A stretch of DNA of 64,000 nt from Maribacter orientalis (GTDB lineage Bacteria > Bacteroidota > Bacteroidia > Flavobacteriales > Flavobacteriaceae): assembly GCF_900109345.1 (NCBI RefSeq), contig NZ_FNZN01000014.1, positions 1 to 64,000 of the forward strand, given 5' to 3'. Made by a program: the position numbers and the translations under genes. This document shows positions 47,615-57,113 of the stretch, one piece after another. Position 1 is the first letter of the stretch; each line of letters starts with the position of its first letter. The notes beneath the pieces are model-generated. The model ran no database searches, was not told the origin of the DNA, and saw nothing but the letters and a program-made list of their open reading frames with translations.

Positions 47615-49468
47615 TTACTCCGCTTGCCAAACATTGTTTTCCAAATTAATGTCAGCCATTAATTGTGATGGATCTATAACAATAGCTTTTATGGAAGAAA
47701 TAGGTTTGTTTATTACAAAATCATAGGTAGGATAGGCCCAAGCCCAATCTTTAATTACAGTTCTTTCTATACCTTCATATGGGTTTTCTTTTTCACCCCG
47801 CATCATGCGTAAAGGTGCATACAAAGTTTCCCTGCTATCGTCATTGTAAACAACAAGAATATCTAGAGGCATAGGCATCAAACCGATGCGTTCTAAAGTC
47901 ACTTTAGTATTATTATTTAAAGCGGCAACTTCTTTTATACCATAATCAATGGTATTCGTTGTTTGGGTCCAATCGGTTAAATACCAATCTAGTTCAAAAC
48001 CAGAGACTTTTTCTGCAACTCGTTTAATATCATTAGGTACTGGATGCTTAAATTTAAAATCAGCATAGTATTTACGAATGGTCTCCATTAATTTATCTTG
48101 ACCGATTATATACCCTAATTGAGATAAGAAAATAGAACCTTTACTATAAGCAGATATGCCGTAAGCAAAATTAAGGTCATAGCGATCTGCGTGGGTAGTC
48201 TGTGGTTGTTCTTTACCTGAAAGCGCTAGATTTCTATACCCTTTGTAAGTACCCTCAAAAGGATTGTCCTTATCTAAGTCCATTATTTCGCTCATACAAA
48301 GTTTAGAGATAAAAGAAGTAAACCCTTCATCCATCCACTCGTGTTTTGCCTCATTGGTGGCTAATATGTGCTGAAACCAAGAATGCGCCATTTCATGAGC
48401 CATTACGCCTACTAAGCTACCAAATTTACGGTCACCGGTTATTAGGGTAGACATGGCATATTCCATACCACCATCACCACCTTGAATTACAGAATATTGG
48501 TCATAAGGATATTCGCCTATATTTTTACTAAAAAACTCCATAGCCTCAACTGTTTTTGGTTGAAGATTTTTCCAGTTTTCTAAGATTTTAGGATTGTTTT
48601 TATATAGAAAATGTATTACCGGACCATTAGGAACTTGTTGAATATCGTGAATATATTCAGGATCTGCAGCCCACATAAAGTCATGAACCATTGGCGCTTT
48701 AAAATGCCAGGTTAATGTTTTCCCTTTTTGCTTTTTGATTTTTGTTCCCGGCGTTTCATAACCGTGTCCTATTTCATTTGGGTTTTGAAGATAACCAGTA
48801 CCACCAACAGTATAATTTTTATCTATGGTTAATTTCACATCAAAATCGCCCCAAACCCCTTGAAATTCACGTGCTATATAAGGATCTGCATGCCATCCCT
48901 CAAAATCATATTCCGCAAGTTTTGGATACCATTGGCTCATAGACAATGCAACACCTTCTTCGTTGTTTCTACCAGAACGTCTAATTTGAAGAGGAACCTG
49001 ACCTTTAAAAGTCATATTAAAAGTAGATTTACTGCCTGGTGCTATTGGTGAGGCTAAGTCAACGACCAATACAGTGCCTTCTTCAGAAAACGCTACGTTC
49101 TTACCATCTTGTGTTAAAGAAGTAGGGTGTAGATATCCCATTTCACTTTCAGATAGGGTAGAAATTCTACTCTTCTTTTCTTCTGTTGTCATACGACCAT
49201 CAGGATCAGCAATGGTTTGCAAACGAATATCCATTTCACTATCTGGTTGAAAAGCATTGAAATATAAATGGAAGTAAACCCTTTTTAATTCATCTGGCGA
49301 ATTATTGGTGTAGACCAATATTTGGGTTCCTGTATATTGAAAATTATCCACATCCATACTCACATCCATGGTATAGTCAACATGCTGTTGCCAGTAGTCG
49401 GTTTTATTCTGAGCTATTAACCCAATAGTGAATAATGCGATAAAAAAACTTAAAATTGATTTAATCAT
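47615..49468 (-). CDS. Secreted M1-family zinc aminopeptidase
   Basis: 617 residues. A signal peptide (about 1-19, ending IGLIAQ) precedes an N-terminal beta domain (about 25-220; YFHLYFNAFQPDS). In the thermolysin-like catalytic domain VMAHEMAHSWFQHI has the HExxH zinc site, and the third ligand Glu follows 18 residues later in HEWMDEGFTSF. GGDGGMEYAMST corresponds to the GAMEN-type exopeptidase loop. It releases N-terminal residues from peptides outside the cytoplasm. It lies 16 nt downstream of the S8 protease gene on the same strand, so the pair probably acts together in extracytoplasmic proteolysis. Confidence 0.93.
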   Translation of the reverse strand: MIKSILSFFIALFTIGLIAQNKTDYWQQHVDYTMDVSMDVDNFQYTGTQILVYTNNSPDELKRVYFHLYFNAFQPDSEMDIRLQTIADPDGRMTTEEKKSRISTLSESEMGYLHPTSLTQDGKNVAFSEEGTVLVVDLASPIAPGSKSTFNMTFKGQVPLQIRRSGRNNEEGVALSMSQWYPKLAEYDFEGWHADPYIAREFQGVWGDFDVKLTIDKNYTVGGTGYLQNPNEIGHGYETPGTKIKKQKGKTLTWHFKAPMVHDFMWAADPEYIHDIQQVPNGPVIHFLYKNNPKILENWKNLQPKTVEAMEFFSKNIGEYPYDQYSVIQGGDGGMEYAMSTLITGDRKFGSLVGVMAHEMAHSWFQHILATNEAKHEWMDEGFTSFISKLCMSEIMDLDKDNPFEGTYKGYRNLALSGKEQPQTTHADRYDLNFAYGISAYSKGSIFLSQLGYIIGQDKLMETIRKYYADFKFKHPVPNDIKRVAEKVSGFELDWYLTDWTQTTNTIDYGIKEVAALNNNTKVTLERIGLMPMPLDILVVYNDDSRETLYAPLRMMRGEKENPYEGIERTVIKDWAWAYPTYDFVINKPISSIKAIVIDPSQLMADINLENNVWQAE

Positions 49469-49484
49469 GTGTGTCTTGTAATTA

Positions 49485-51137
49485 TTATAATTGAAATTTT
49501 CCGGCAGCTACTTTACTTGCCAAAACCAAAGCATTATATGCGTTCGCAATCTTACCTGATGTAGAAATTTCATTAAGAGAACCGCTCTTTCTTCCATCGC
49601 TTCCTAAAATTACTGTAGTTTTAATGGGTAATCCAGATTGTAAAATTATTTTTTTTACCTGTGCGGCACTAAGTGATGGATATTGTGACATAACCAATGC
49701 GGCAATGCCCGCTACTGCAGGTGCTGCCATTGAGGTGCCTGGTGAGTATTCATATTCATTGTTCGGGTAGGTAGAATAAATATCGGTTCCTGGAGCAAAA
49801 ATATCAACATTTACTTTACCGTAATTTGAATAGCTTGCCACCAATTCTGAACCATATTTAGGATTCAAAGCACCAACGGTTATTACATTATCTGCCATTT
49901 CGGGACCATTGTTTATTTGATCGTTAGGATAATTACCATTAGTTGGGTCATCTAAATTAGCCCCATCATTACCTGCTGCATGTACAAAAAGAACATTGTT
50001 ATCAGCTGCATATTTAATTGCTTCATACACCCATTCTGCTTTTGGTGAAAATGATTTTCCAAAACTCCCGTTTATCACTCGGGCACCATTATCAACAGCA
50101 TAGCGAATACCTCGCGCAATATCTTTATCATATTCATCTCCATTTGGCACCGCTCTTATACTCATAATGGCAACGTTGTTGGCAACACCATTTACTCCTT
50201 TGCCATTATTACGTTCAGCAGCTATAATACCAGCAACGTGTGTGCCATGGCTTTCATCATCAACTCTGTTTTTTGGGTTACCGTTACCATAATTTACATC
50301 ACTTATATCATATGCGTCATCACCTACAGGTAATCTACCATTAAAGTCTTTATTTAAGTTGTAGTTGAGTTGATCGGAATAATATTTAATACCATCATTT
50401 AATTCCTTTAAAACTTCAGGAATAGAGTCCTTAATGCTAAACATTTGATTAAGAATCGCAATATTATTTTGCATGGCTTCATCAGCTGCCTTTATATCTG
50501 CCAAATCTTCTTTAGTATACGTGTCCTTCTTCAAATATGTTTTAACACTTGCATCTGCATTTTTAACAGCTTGTAGTATTTGCTCGTATTGCTGTTTGCC
50601 TTGTAATGCTTCGTTATATTTTGCATCTAACTTTGCTTTTGCCTTCGAAAGCGTTGCTGCATCACCAATGTTTAAGCGCAGCATACGAACGTATTCTAAT
50701 TGTTCATTGTATGATTCTCCTAAAAAATTATAACCATGAATATCATCAATATAGCCATTGCCATCATCATCTTTATTGTTGCCTGCTTTTTCTTTTGTAT
50801 TAGTCCACAAAACATCATCAAGGTCTTCGTGGTTTAAATCAATACCAGAATCTAGCACTGCCACTATGGTTTTAGTTCCTTTTCTGTTTTTTATAATTTC
50901 ATCGTATGCTTTATCAACACTCATGCCTGGTATGGTGTCTGCTACTAAATCTAAATGTCCCCAATTATTCTTTTCGCTTGTGGTAAGGTCTGCTATTTTT
51001 AAAGGGGTTGTATCAATATTCTCAACGGGAGTGAGAATTAATCCGCCCCCTCCTGTTGCCGAACTTGTACTACCGCAACTGGTTAATAATGAAACAATTG
51101 AAAGAGCTAAAAACGATTTTAAATATGTATTTGTCAT
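49485..51137 (-). CDS. Subtilisin-like S8 serine protease lipoprotein with helical insert
   Basis: 550 residues. The lipoprotein signal ends LLTSC (C21). The catalytic triad is Asp in IVAVLDSGIDLNHEDLDD, His in ESHGTHVAGIIAAERN and Ser in SPGTSMAAPAVAGIAALVMS. HAAGNDGANLDDPTNGNYP includes the oxyanion Asn. Between the Asp and His blocks lies an extra region of about 120 residues (about 145-270) predicted to be helical, with LSKAKAKLDAKYNEALQGKQ and repeated charged segments; it is absent from simple subtilisins. It is followed 16 nt later by the M1 aminopeptidase gene. Confidence 0.92.
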   Translation of the reverse strand: MTNTYLKSFLALSIVSLLTSCGSTSSATGGGGLILTPVENIDTTPLKIADLTTSEKNNWGHLDLVADTIPGMSVDKAYDEIIKNRKGTKTIVAVLDSGIDLNHEDLDDVLWTNTKEKAGNNKDDDGNGYIDDIHGYNFLGESYNEQLEYVRMLRLNIGDAATLSKAKAKLDAKYNEALQGKQQYEQILQAVKNADASVKTYLKKDTYTKEDLADIKAADEAMQNNIAILNQMFSIKDSIPEVLKELNDGIKYYSDQLNYNLNKDFNGRLPVGDDAYDISDVNYGNGNPKNRVDDESHGTHVAGIIAAERNNGKGVNGVANNVAIMSIRAVPNGDEYDKDIARGIRYAVDNGARVINGSFGKSFSPKAEWVYEAIKYAADNNVLFVHAAGNDGANLDDPTNGNYPNDQINNGPEMADNVITVGALNPKYGSELVASYSNYGKVNVDIFAPGTDIYSTYPNNEYEYSPGTSMAAPAVAGIAALVMSQYPSLSAAQVKKIILQSGLPIKTTVILGSDGRKSGSLNEISTSGKIANAYNALVLASKVAAGKFQL

Positions 51138-51191
51138 GAATGGGAAACTTTATTTTATGTGATTTATTAGTTAATGTATAGTAACGTAAAG

Positions 51192-52061
51192 TTAATTGAA
51201 GATTTCGTCAAAAGAGTAAGTTTGATTTAATCGAACTCCTTTTTCGGTATGTTTTAAGGTACACAGTTGATTATGTGCGTCATGTTCAAAAAATAGATAG
51301 TAATTGTTTTTCACAGCATCATTTAAGAACAATTCTTTTTCTGTCATAGTAATTAACGGCCTTGTGTCATAACCTATTACGTAGGGTAATGGAATATGCC
51401 CAACAGTTGGTATAAGGTCGGCCACGTATGCAATAGTTTTTCCTTTATAAGAAAATTGAGGTAACATTTGTTTTTCGGTATGACCGTCTACAAAACGGAT
51501 GTCAAAACCTAATGGACTATTTTTTAGAAAGCTTTTATCTGTATGGTTGATAAAAGTTAATTGACCGCTCTCTTGCATAGGGATAAGGTTTTCTTTTAAA
51601 AATGAAGCTTTTTCTCGCGGATTAGGATCTGTCGCCCATTTCCAATGTTTCTCATTTGTCCAAAACGTAGCATTTTTAAAAGCAGGTTCAAAGCCAGTTT
51701 TGTCTTTATTCCATTGAATGGCACCGCCACAATGGTCAAAATGTAGGTGGGTCAAAAAAACATCGGTAATATCATCTCTATGAAAACCAAGTTTTTCTAG
51801 CGAAGCATCTAAGGTAAAATCTCCCCAGCGATAATAGTAACCAAAAAACTTGTCAGACTGCTTGTTCCCCATTCCTGTATCTATCAAAATCAAGCGGTCG
51901 CCATCTTCAATCAATAGACTTCTAGCCGCAATATCAATTAAATTATTGCTATCTGCAGGGTTAGTTTTTTGCCAAATAGTTTTTGGCACTACCCCAAACA
52001 TAGCACCACCGTCTAATTTAAAATTACCGGTTTCAACGGGATAAATTTTCATAAGGGGCAA
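51192..52061 (-). CDS. MBL-fold metallo-hydrolase
   Basis: 289 residues, no signal peptide. The zinc motif is VFLTHLHFDHCGGAIQW (HxHxDH). Further metal ligands are in FVDGHTEKQMLP and IAYVADLIPT, and the C-terminal His in FFEHDAHNQL. The arrangement resembles the lactonase-like branch of the superfamily (AttM/AiiA relatives). Similar proteins also act on other esters, and the substrate is not determined. The gene is separated from the S8 gene by 54 nt on the same strand. Confidence 0.88.
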   Translation of the reverse strand: MPLMKIYPVETGNFKLDGGAMFGVVPKTIWQKTNPADSNNLIDIAARSLLIEDGDRLILIDTGMGNKQSDKFFGYYYRWGDFTLDASLEKLGFHRDDITDVFLTHLHFDHCGGAIQWNKDKTGFEPAFKNATFWTNEKHWKWATDPNPREKASFLKENLIPMQESGQLTFINHTDKSFLKNSPLGFDIRFVDGHTEKQMLPQFSYKGKTIAYVADLIPTVGHIPLPYVIGYDTRPLITMTEKELFLNDAVKNNYYLFFEHDAHNQLCTLKHTEKGVRLNQTYSFDEIFN

Positions 52062-52168
52062 AATAACAAAAGTGGATTAAATCTTGGGTTTATTAAGAAT
52101 ATATTATCATTTGGCCCTGAAGATTCACGGGCTAAAAACTTAATTTTTTGTAATGTAAAAAGTTTAAA

Positions 52169-52567
52169 TCAATCTTCTAACAGCAATTCACTAATTTGAT
52201 GGTGTGCCAAAGGCTTGGTAAGTTGCTTTTTAACTACATAATACTTCCCCCCCTTTTCGGAATCTAAAGAATCTAATGACGAGCTTAAAAGGTATACTTT
52301 ACAGTGATTTTTTAAGTCTTCTGGTAGTTTCAGGTATTCGTCTAAGAATTCAAACCCGTTCATTCTTGGCATTTTAATGTCTAAGAAAATTACATCGGGG
52401 AATGCCTCTTTTTTTTCAATAATGGCGTTTAGATAGGCTAAAGCATCCAAGCCAGAGGTCTTGACTGTAATTTGCGAAATGTTTTCCTCTTTAGAGATTA
52501 TGGCTTTATTAATGAAATTATCCACATCCGAATCGTCAATCAAAAGTATACTTATATCCTTAGTCAT
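52169..52567 (-). CDS. Stand-alone receiver-domain response regulator
   Basis: 132 residues. The acidic pocket is ILLIDDSDVDNF, the phosphoacceptor Asp is in VIFLDIKMPRMNGFEF, the switch Ser in VYLLSSSLDS and the Lys in VVKKQLTKPL. There is no output domain, so it works by protein contact, like CheY-type regulators. A longer frame starts at 52588, inside the kinase gene. I prefer ATG at 52567, one nucleotide after the kinase stop, because receiver domains usually start there. It is co-transcribed with the seven-PAS kinase. Confidence 0.88.
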   Translation of the reverse strand: MTKDISILLIDDSDVDNFINKAIISKEENISQITVKTSGLDALAYLNAIIEKKEAFPDVIFLDIKMPRMNGFEFLDEYLKLPEDLKNHCKVYLLSSSLDSLDSEKGGKYYVVKKQLTKPLAHHQISELLLED

Positions 52568-52568
52568 A

Positions 52569-55500
52569 TTATTTTCTACCTGATTCATTTGGTATTTTTA
52601 TAGTAAACATTGATCCTTCTCCCAATTTTGATTCTACTACCATAGAACCGTTTAGTTTTGTCAACACTTCTTTTACGATGAACAAACCTATACCAGACCC
52701 CATTATTCTAGAGGACACTCTATAAAACATATTAAATATATTATCGATTTCTTTTTCTTCTATCCCTAAACCATTGTCTTTAATAATGATAATTGCTTCT
52801 TTTTTTGTGGTGGTAACATCGAGCCAAATAGAAGGCGACTTCTTTTCTATATCATGATATTTAATCGCGTTCGAGATGAAATTATTTAAAACAATAGAAA
52901 TTCTCTTGCTATCGGAAACAAAACTTACTTTATCATTAACGCTTATTTCTATGTTAATCTTATTCGTATTCTCTAAATACCAAAGACTTTCTATAGAGCT
53001 CTCTATTAAATTAGTAAAATTTATGGTTTCTACATTGACTTTAAGGTGTTTATTTCTCGAATATTCAATAATGTCTTTAATAAAGTCGTCTAATCTAATA
53101 ATAGATTTCTCCATCATATTAAGTTTAGTAACTAAACTAGGTTTATTTTCTTCTGTTAAAATAAGGTTTATAAGACCTAAGACCGAAGCTAGCGGAGCTC
53201 TTAGTTCATGAGATGCGCTGTACACAAAACTATCAAGTTCAGAATTTGTTTTCTTAAGTTGAATATTTTGAAGCTCTAGCGCCTCTTCTGCCTCTTTTCG
53301 CTTAGTGTCATCAATTAAATTGACCAAATAATTTTGTTTGTTGTTAAAAAATAATGACTCTATTGATACAGAAAGAGACATTTTTCGGCCGCTTTTTAAA
53401 TTTATTTTAAATTTTTGATTTATTACTCTTCCATGTGTTAGAAAGTGTTTCCATAATTTTTCTCTTTCATTGTCATCATAGTTTTCCATTACAGCGACGG
53501 CAGATTCCATAATTGTATTTCCGATTAACCCTTCTCGTGTAACGCCTAATAATTTATAAACAACATCATTGGCTTCGATAACTTTTCTTTCGCTATCAAG
53601 CATAATCATGCCCATTAAATTGGTTTGAAATGCTTTTGTAAATTTCTCTTTGTTTTCTCTAAGTGCTTCTTCTGCCAAAACACTTTTGGTGATATCCATA
53701 GAAGTACCATGTAATTTTATGGGTTTACCTTCATTATTATAAACATTCTCATTGAAACTTAAAATATGTTTAACGGTTTTATCTTTAAGGCAGATTTTAT
53801 ATATCGTAGGGATCGTCTGATCTTCATCTTGTTTTCTACTCAAAACCTCTGCTAATACATTAGAGTCGTCAGGATGAGTAAATTCAATTGCTTCTTCTAG
53901 AGTTATGCTCGTCTTATCAGGAATACCATATATTTCAAACATTTCATTAGACCATTCTACGAGATTATTTTCCAAGTTCCAGTCCCAATAGCCAATTTTT
54001 CCAATTCGAATGGCAGCGTCCATCTTATTTTGCAGTTCAAGAATTTTGTTGTTCGCTTCCTTTTGTTCTGTAATATCAACAACGGTACCTCTTAATTTAA
54101 CAGGTAAATTATCCTCATTAAAATCAGCTTCCATTTCTATATGCAAGTATTTAATTGAGCCATTGTTGTCAAATATTCTATATGTATATGAATGCGTGCC
54201 ATTTTCAACAATTGTTTCCTTCAAAACTTTACGGTGAAGATCCACGTCATCCGGATGAATTAATTTTTCAAGTAATGGAATGGTAATAGTGGTGCCTGGC
54301 TTAACATTGTAAATTTCATACAATCTGGGAGACCAATTGGCATTTTCTGTTTCAATATCATAGTCCCAATACCCAATTTTACCAATGCGTATTGCAGCAT
54401 CCATTTTTGTTTGTAGGTCAAGAATTTCATGCTGTGACCTTTTATGCTCAGTTAAATCAAAGGCGATACAACCAATACCAATGGGTTCATTTGATATTTT
54501 GTCACGAATTATAAAACCTGAAAATTCGGCAGGTACTATTTTGTTCGTTTTAAAATTCTTAAAAGGAACTTCCATGCTCCACACCCCCGTTTTGTGTAAA
54601 TATGTAAGATGTTTGTTGATTATATCATCACCATATTCTTCTGGAAAAAAGTCAGCAATAGAAGTCTCAGTAATATCCTTCTCTGCAGAAAAACCAACTA
54701 ATTTTTTACCTGCCTCATTTAAGTAAAGTGAATTACCCTCCAAAGATGTTAACCCAATAAAGCCAGGGCTATTTTCAATAATGGCAATTAATTTTTGGTT
54801 TTCTTGATCTGCTTTTTTCTTTTTGGTGACGTCCCTAAAATATACGGTAATACCTTCTGGAGAGGGATATAGTTTATTTTCTATCCAAGAATCAAATTGT
54901 GGATGATATTGTTCAAATTTAATGTAAGTTTGATTTTTCATGGCATCATGAAAAAATGAATACGCCTCCGTTTTAGCGAAATCCGGATATTCTTCCCAGA
55001 CATTTTTGCCAATCAATATTTTTGGATCAATGTTTAATATTTTTGCAGCCCGCGCATTTATATAAGTATAATTCCAATGCCGGTCAATGGCAATGAACGC
55101 ATCGGATATACGTTCGGTCAATTCGCGATATTTAATTTCGCTTTGTCGAATTTCGAGATCGGCTTTTTTTCTATCTGTTTGATTTATATAGGTGCTTAAG
55201 CTGTATTTTTTATTTTGATATTCATAGTGCTCCATTGAGGTTATTAAATGTAATATTTCCCCTTTCTTAGTTTTAAACTCTAATTCTATTTTACCAACCC
55301 TTTCTGAAGATCCAAATGCGCTAATTGCGGGGTTCTTTTTTAAGGCCTCTTCCAAATCTAATAGGCCTAGTTCTGAAATGGTCTTACCTTTTACTTCTTC
55401 AAGCGTATACCCTATTAAGTCGAGAAAATAGCTATTGGCATCAAGAAAGCGTTTATTATCATCTTTAATAACCATGCCAACAAAACCACTATTAAAAGCT

Positions 55501-56765
55501 TTGCTAAATTTTTGTAGATTATCTTCAGCAATTAGCTCTAATTCTTTTCTTTCGGTGATGTCTCTTAGAATACCTAATAAATCACCATTAGGAGTCATTT
55601 TTGCATTAATTTCTCCATAAAAAGAGGAATCGTCCTTTCTAATCATTTTCCTTTCATGTAGAATAGTATGTCCTGCTTTTAATTCTTTAAACTTAATAGG
55701 GTTATGCTTTAGCTCTTCAGCATCATAAATATCCTTTAAGTTTATACCTATTAATTCATTTATAGTATAACCCAACATTTTTGCACCTGAAATGTTTACA
55801 TCTGAAATGACACCAGTAGAACTTGTTAGGAATATGCCATCTGATGCTTGTTCTACAAGTGTTTTTAATTTGTTGTTGCTTTCATTTAACAACTTAGTTT
55901 TTTGTAGTACCAATTGATTTAGCCTAAAAGGTTGACGAACTAGAAACCAAACGAGAATTCCACAAACTAGTGAGAGTAAAAATCCTAAAACAGAAAAGAT
56001 AATAATTGTTGAGTAAGAAGTAGGTTGATTTGAAATCACATAAAGCTTCCATTCGCCTTGGCTTGTGGTAAGAGATACGTTTATAGCTTCACCTTTCGAT
56101 ATATCTTTAGAAGAATAAAAGACCTCCTCTGTTTTATTGGGGTTGATTTTTGCAAGTTGATAGTAAAATTGAGGGTCGTCTAATGAATCTATCTCTACTG
56201 CATTAATTACAGTAGATAACTTTATAACTGCAGCCACAAAACCATTGAAGCCATCATCATTAAATAGAGGTCTTCTACCAACAAAACCAGAACCGCCTTG
56301 ATTAAGATAAATTGGCCCTGCTGTGAAATAATCTTTTCTTTCCAATGTGGTAATTGCTCCATCTTTACCAATAGAATCTTTAAATATATTTAATCCTAGA
56401 ACTTCATTGCCTGCCAATGGGTAAACATGGGTAATCACCCCATCTTTGTTAACGAGTTCTAAAGCATCAATATTTTTGTTGCTATTTATAAGTAACTGTG
56501 CAATACTGTCAAAGTTGTCGGGTATACCGTAATTTTCGACAATGAACGCCAAGGTTTGGGTTGCTGTCGAACTTTGTCCAAGAATGCCTTGTAAATCCTC
56601 TTCTAGTTCTAAGGCCCTTTCATTTACTTTATGTTGCTCGTTTTGATTTTGTATTTTAAATCTTTGATTAGTGATGGTTTGCGTTATAATCAACACCAAT
56701 AGAAATGCCAAAAAACCATATAATAATGGTTTTTTGAAAACAGAATGCTTATTAAATTCAGGCAT
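52569..56765 (-). CDS. Membrane-bound histidine kinase with seven PAS domains
   Basis: 1398 residues. One membrane helix near 12-32 and a second near 255-275 enclose a periplasmic sensor region of about 220 residues. Seven PAS/PAC units follow (about 300-1165). HisKA has the phosphorylatable His near 1186 (SASHELRAPLASVLGL). The HATPase has the N box (LNNFISNAIKYH), DNGLGIE and GSGIGLFIVKEV. PAS units 5 and 6 start with near-identical sequence (KMDAAIRIGKIGYWD) and are 127 codons apart, a recent tandem duplication. The partner is the receiver gene directly behind. The signal sensed is unknown. Confidence 0.93.
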   Translation of the reverse strand: MPEFNKHSVFKKPLLYGFLAFLLVLIITQTITNQRFKIQNQNEQHKVNERALELEEDLQGILGQSSTATQTLAFIVENYGIPDNFDSIAQLLINSNKNIDALELVNKDGVITHVYPLAGNEVLGLNIFKDSIGKDGAITTLERKDYFTAGPIYLNQGGSGFVGRRPLFNDDGFNGFVAAVIKLSTVINAVEIDSLDDPQFYYQLAKINPNKTEEVFYSSKDISKGEAINVSLTTSQGEWKLYVISNQPTSYSTIIIFSVLGFLLSLVCGILVWFLVRQPFRLNQLVLQKTKLLNESNNKLKTLVEQASDGIFLTSSTGVISDVNISGAKMLGYTINELIGINLKDIYDAEELKHNPIKFKELKAGHTILHERKMIRKDDSSFYGEINAKMTPNGDLLGILRDITERKELELIAEDNLQKFSKAFNSGFVGMVIKDDNKRFLDANSYFLDLIGYTLEEVKGKTISELGLLDLEEALKKNPAISAFGSSERVGKIELEFKTKKGEILHLITSMEHYEYQNKKYSLSTYINQTDRKKADLEIRQSEIKYRELTERISDAFIAIDRHWNYTYINARAAKILNIDPKILIGKNVWEEYPDFAKTEAYSFFHDAMKNQTYIKFEQYHPQFDSWIENKLYPSPEGITVYFRDVTKKKKADQENQKLIAIIENSPGFIGLTSLEGNSLYLNEAGKKLVGFSAEKDITETSIADFFPEEYGDDIINKHLTYLHKTGVWSMEVPFKNFKTNKIVPAEFSGFIIRDKISNEPIGIGCIAFDLTEHKRSQHEILDLQTKMDAAIRIGKIGYWDYDIETENANWSPRLYEIYNVKPGTTITIPLLEKLIHPDDVDLHRKVLKETIVENGTHSYTYRIFDNNGSIKYLHIEMEADFNEDNLPVKLRGTVVDITEQKEANNKILELQNKMDAAIRIGKIGYWDWNLENNLVEWSNEMFEIYGIPDKTSITLEEAIEFTHPDDSNVLAEVLSRKQDEDQTIPTIYKICLKDKTVKHILSFNENVYNNEGKPIKLHGTSMDITKSVLAEEALRENKEKFTKAFQTNLMGMIMLDSERKVIEANDVVYKLLGVTREGLIGNTIMESAVAVMENYDDNEREKLWKHFLTHGRVINQKFKINLKSGRKMSLSVSIESLFFNNKQNYLVNLIDDTKRKEAEEALELQNIQLKKTNSELDSFVYSASHELRAPLASVLGLINLILTEENKPSLVTKLNMMEKSIIRLDDFIKDIIEYSRNKHLKVNVETINFTNLIESSIESLWYLENTNKINIEISVNDKVSFVSDSKRISIVLNNFISNAIKYHDIEKKSPSIWLDVTTTKKEAIIIIKDNGLGIEEKEIDNIFNMFYRVSSRIMGSGIGLFIVKEVLTKLNGSMVVESKLGEGSMFTIKIPNESGRK

Positions 56766-57113
56766 TTAAAATTCTTCTAAATAAGAAAGGCTTTAGGTTA
56801 TAATTAAAAAGTATGCTTTAGTCTAATTTAAGTTTTGATATGGTGATAAACGATATGGTATTTATATCAAAAATTTTTATTTTAATATTCAGTGCTGATT
56901 ATAAATCGCAACTATTAAAATAGTTAAACTTTAAGCTAAGTTAGAAAAGACATTTGTAAAATCGGGTATTTCTTTCATCTTTTGTAAGATTAAATTAGGA
57001 TGTAAGAACCACACTTGATTATTGTATACTAGCAAGTTATAGATGAAAAATTACGATTATTATGGCTTTGATGTTTTAATTAGTAATATCTGGAAAATAT
57101 TCTAAAGAGATAA
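56766..57113. other. Intergenic region between the kinase gene and the SulP gene
   Basis: 348 bp, AT-rich, upstream of the kinase gene and downstream of SulP on the same strand. I see no gene, terminator hairpin or clear promoter pair. Confidence 0.4.

Noticed and set aside
48860..48880. CACGTG cores elsewhere (for example in the M1 peptidase gene, and near 40450 and 41775)
   Set aside because: The flanking bases do not form the parS palindrome; chance hexamers.
52115..52140. GCCCTGA...TCACGGGC imperfect hairpin after the receiver gene
   Set aside because: Bulged stem with no T-run in either direction; termination not supported.
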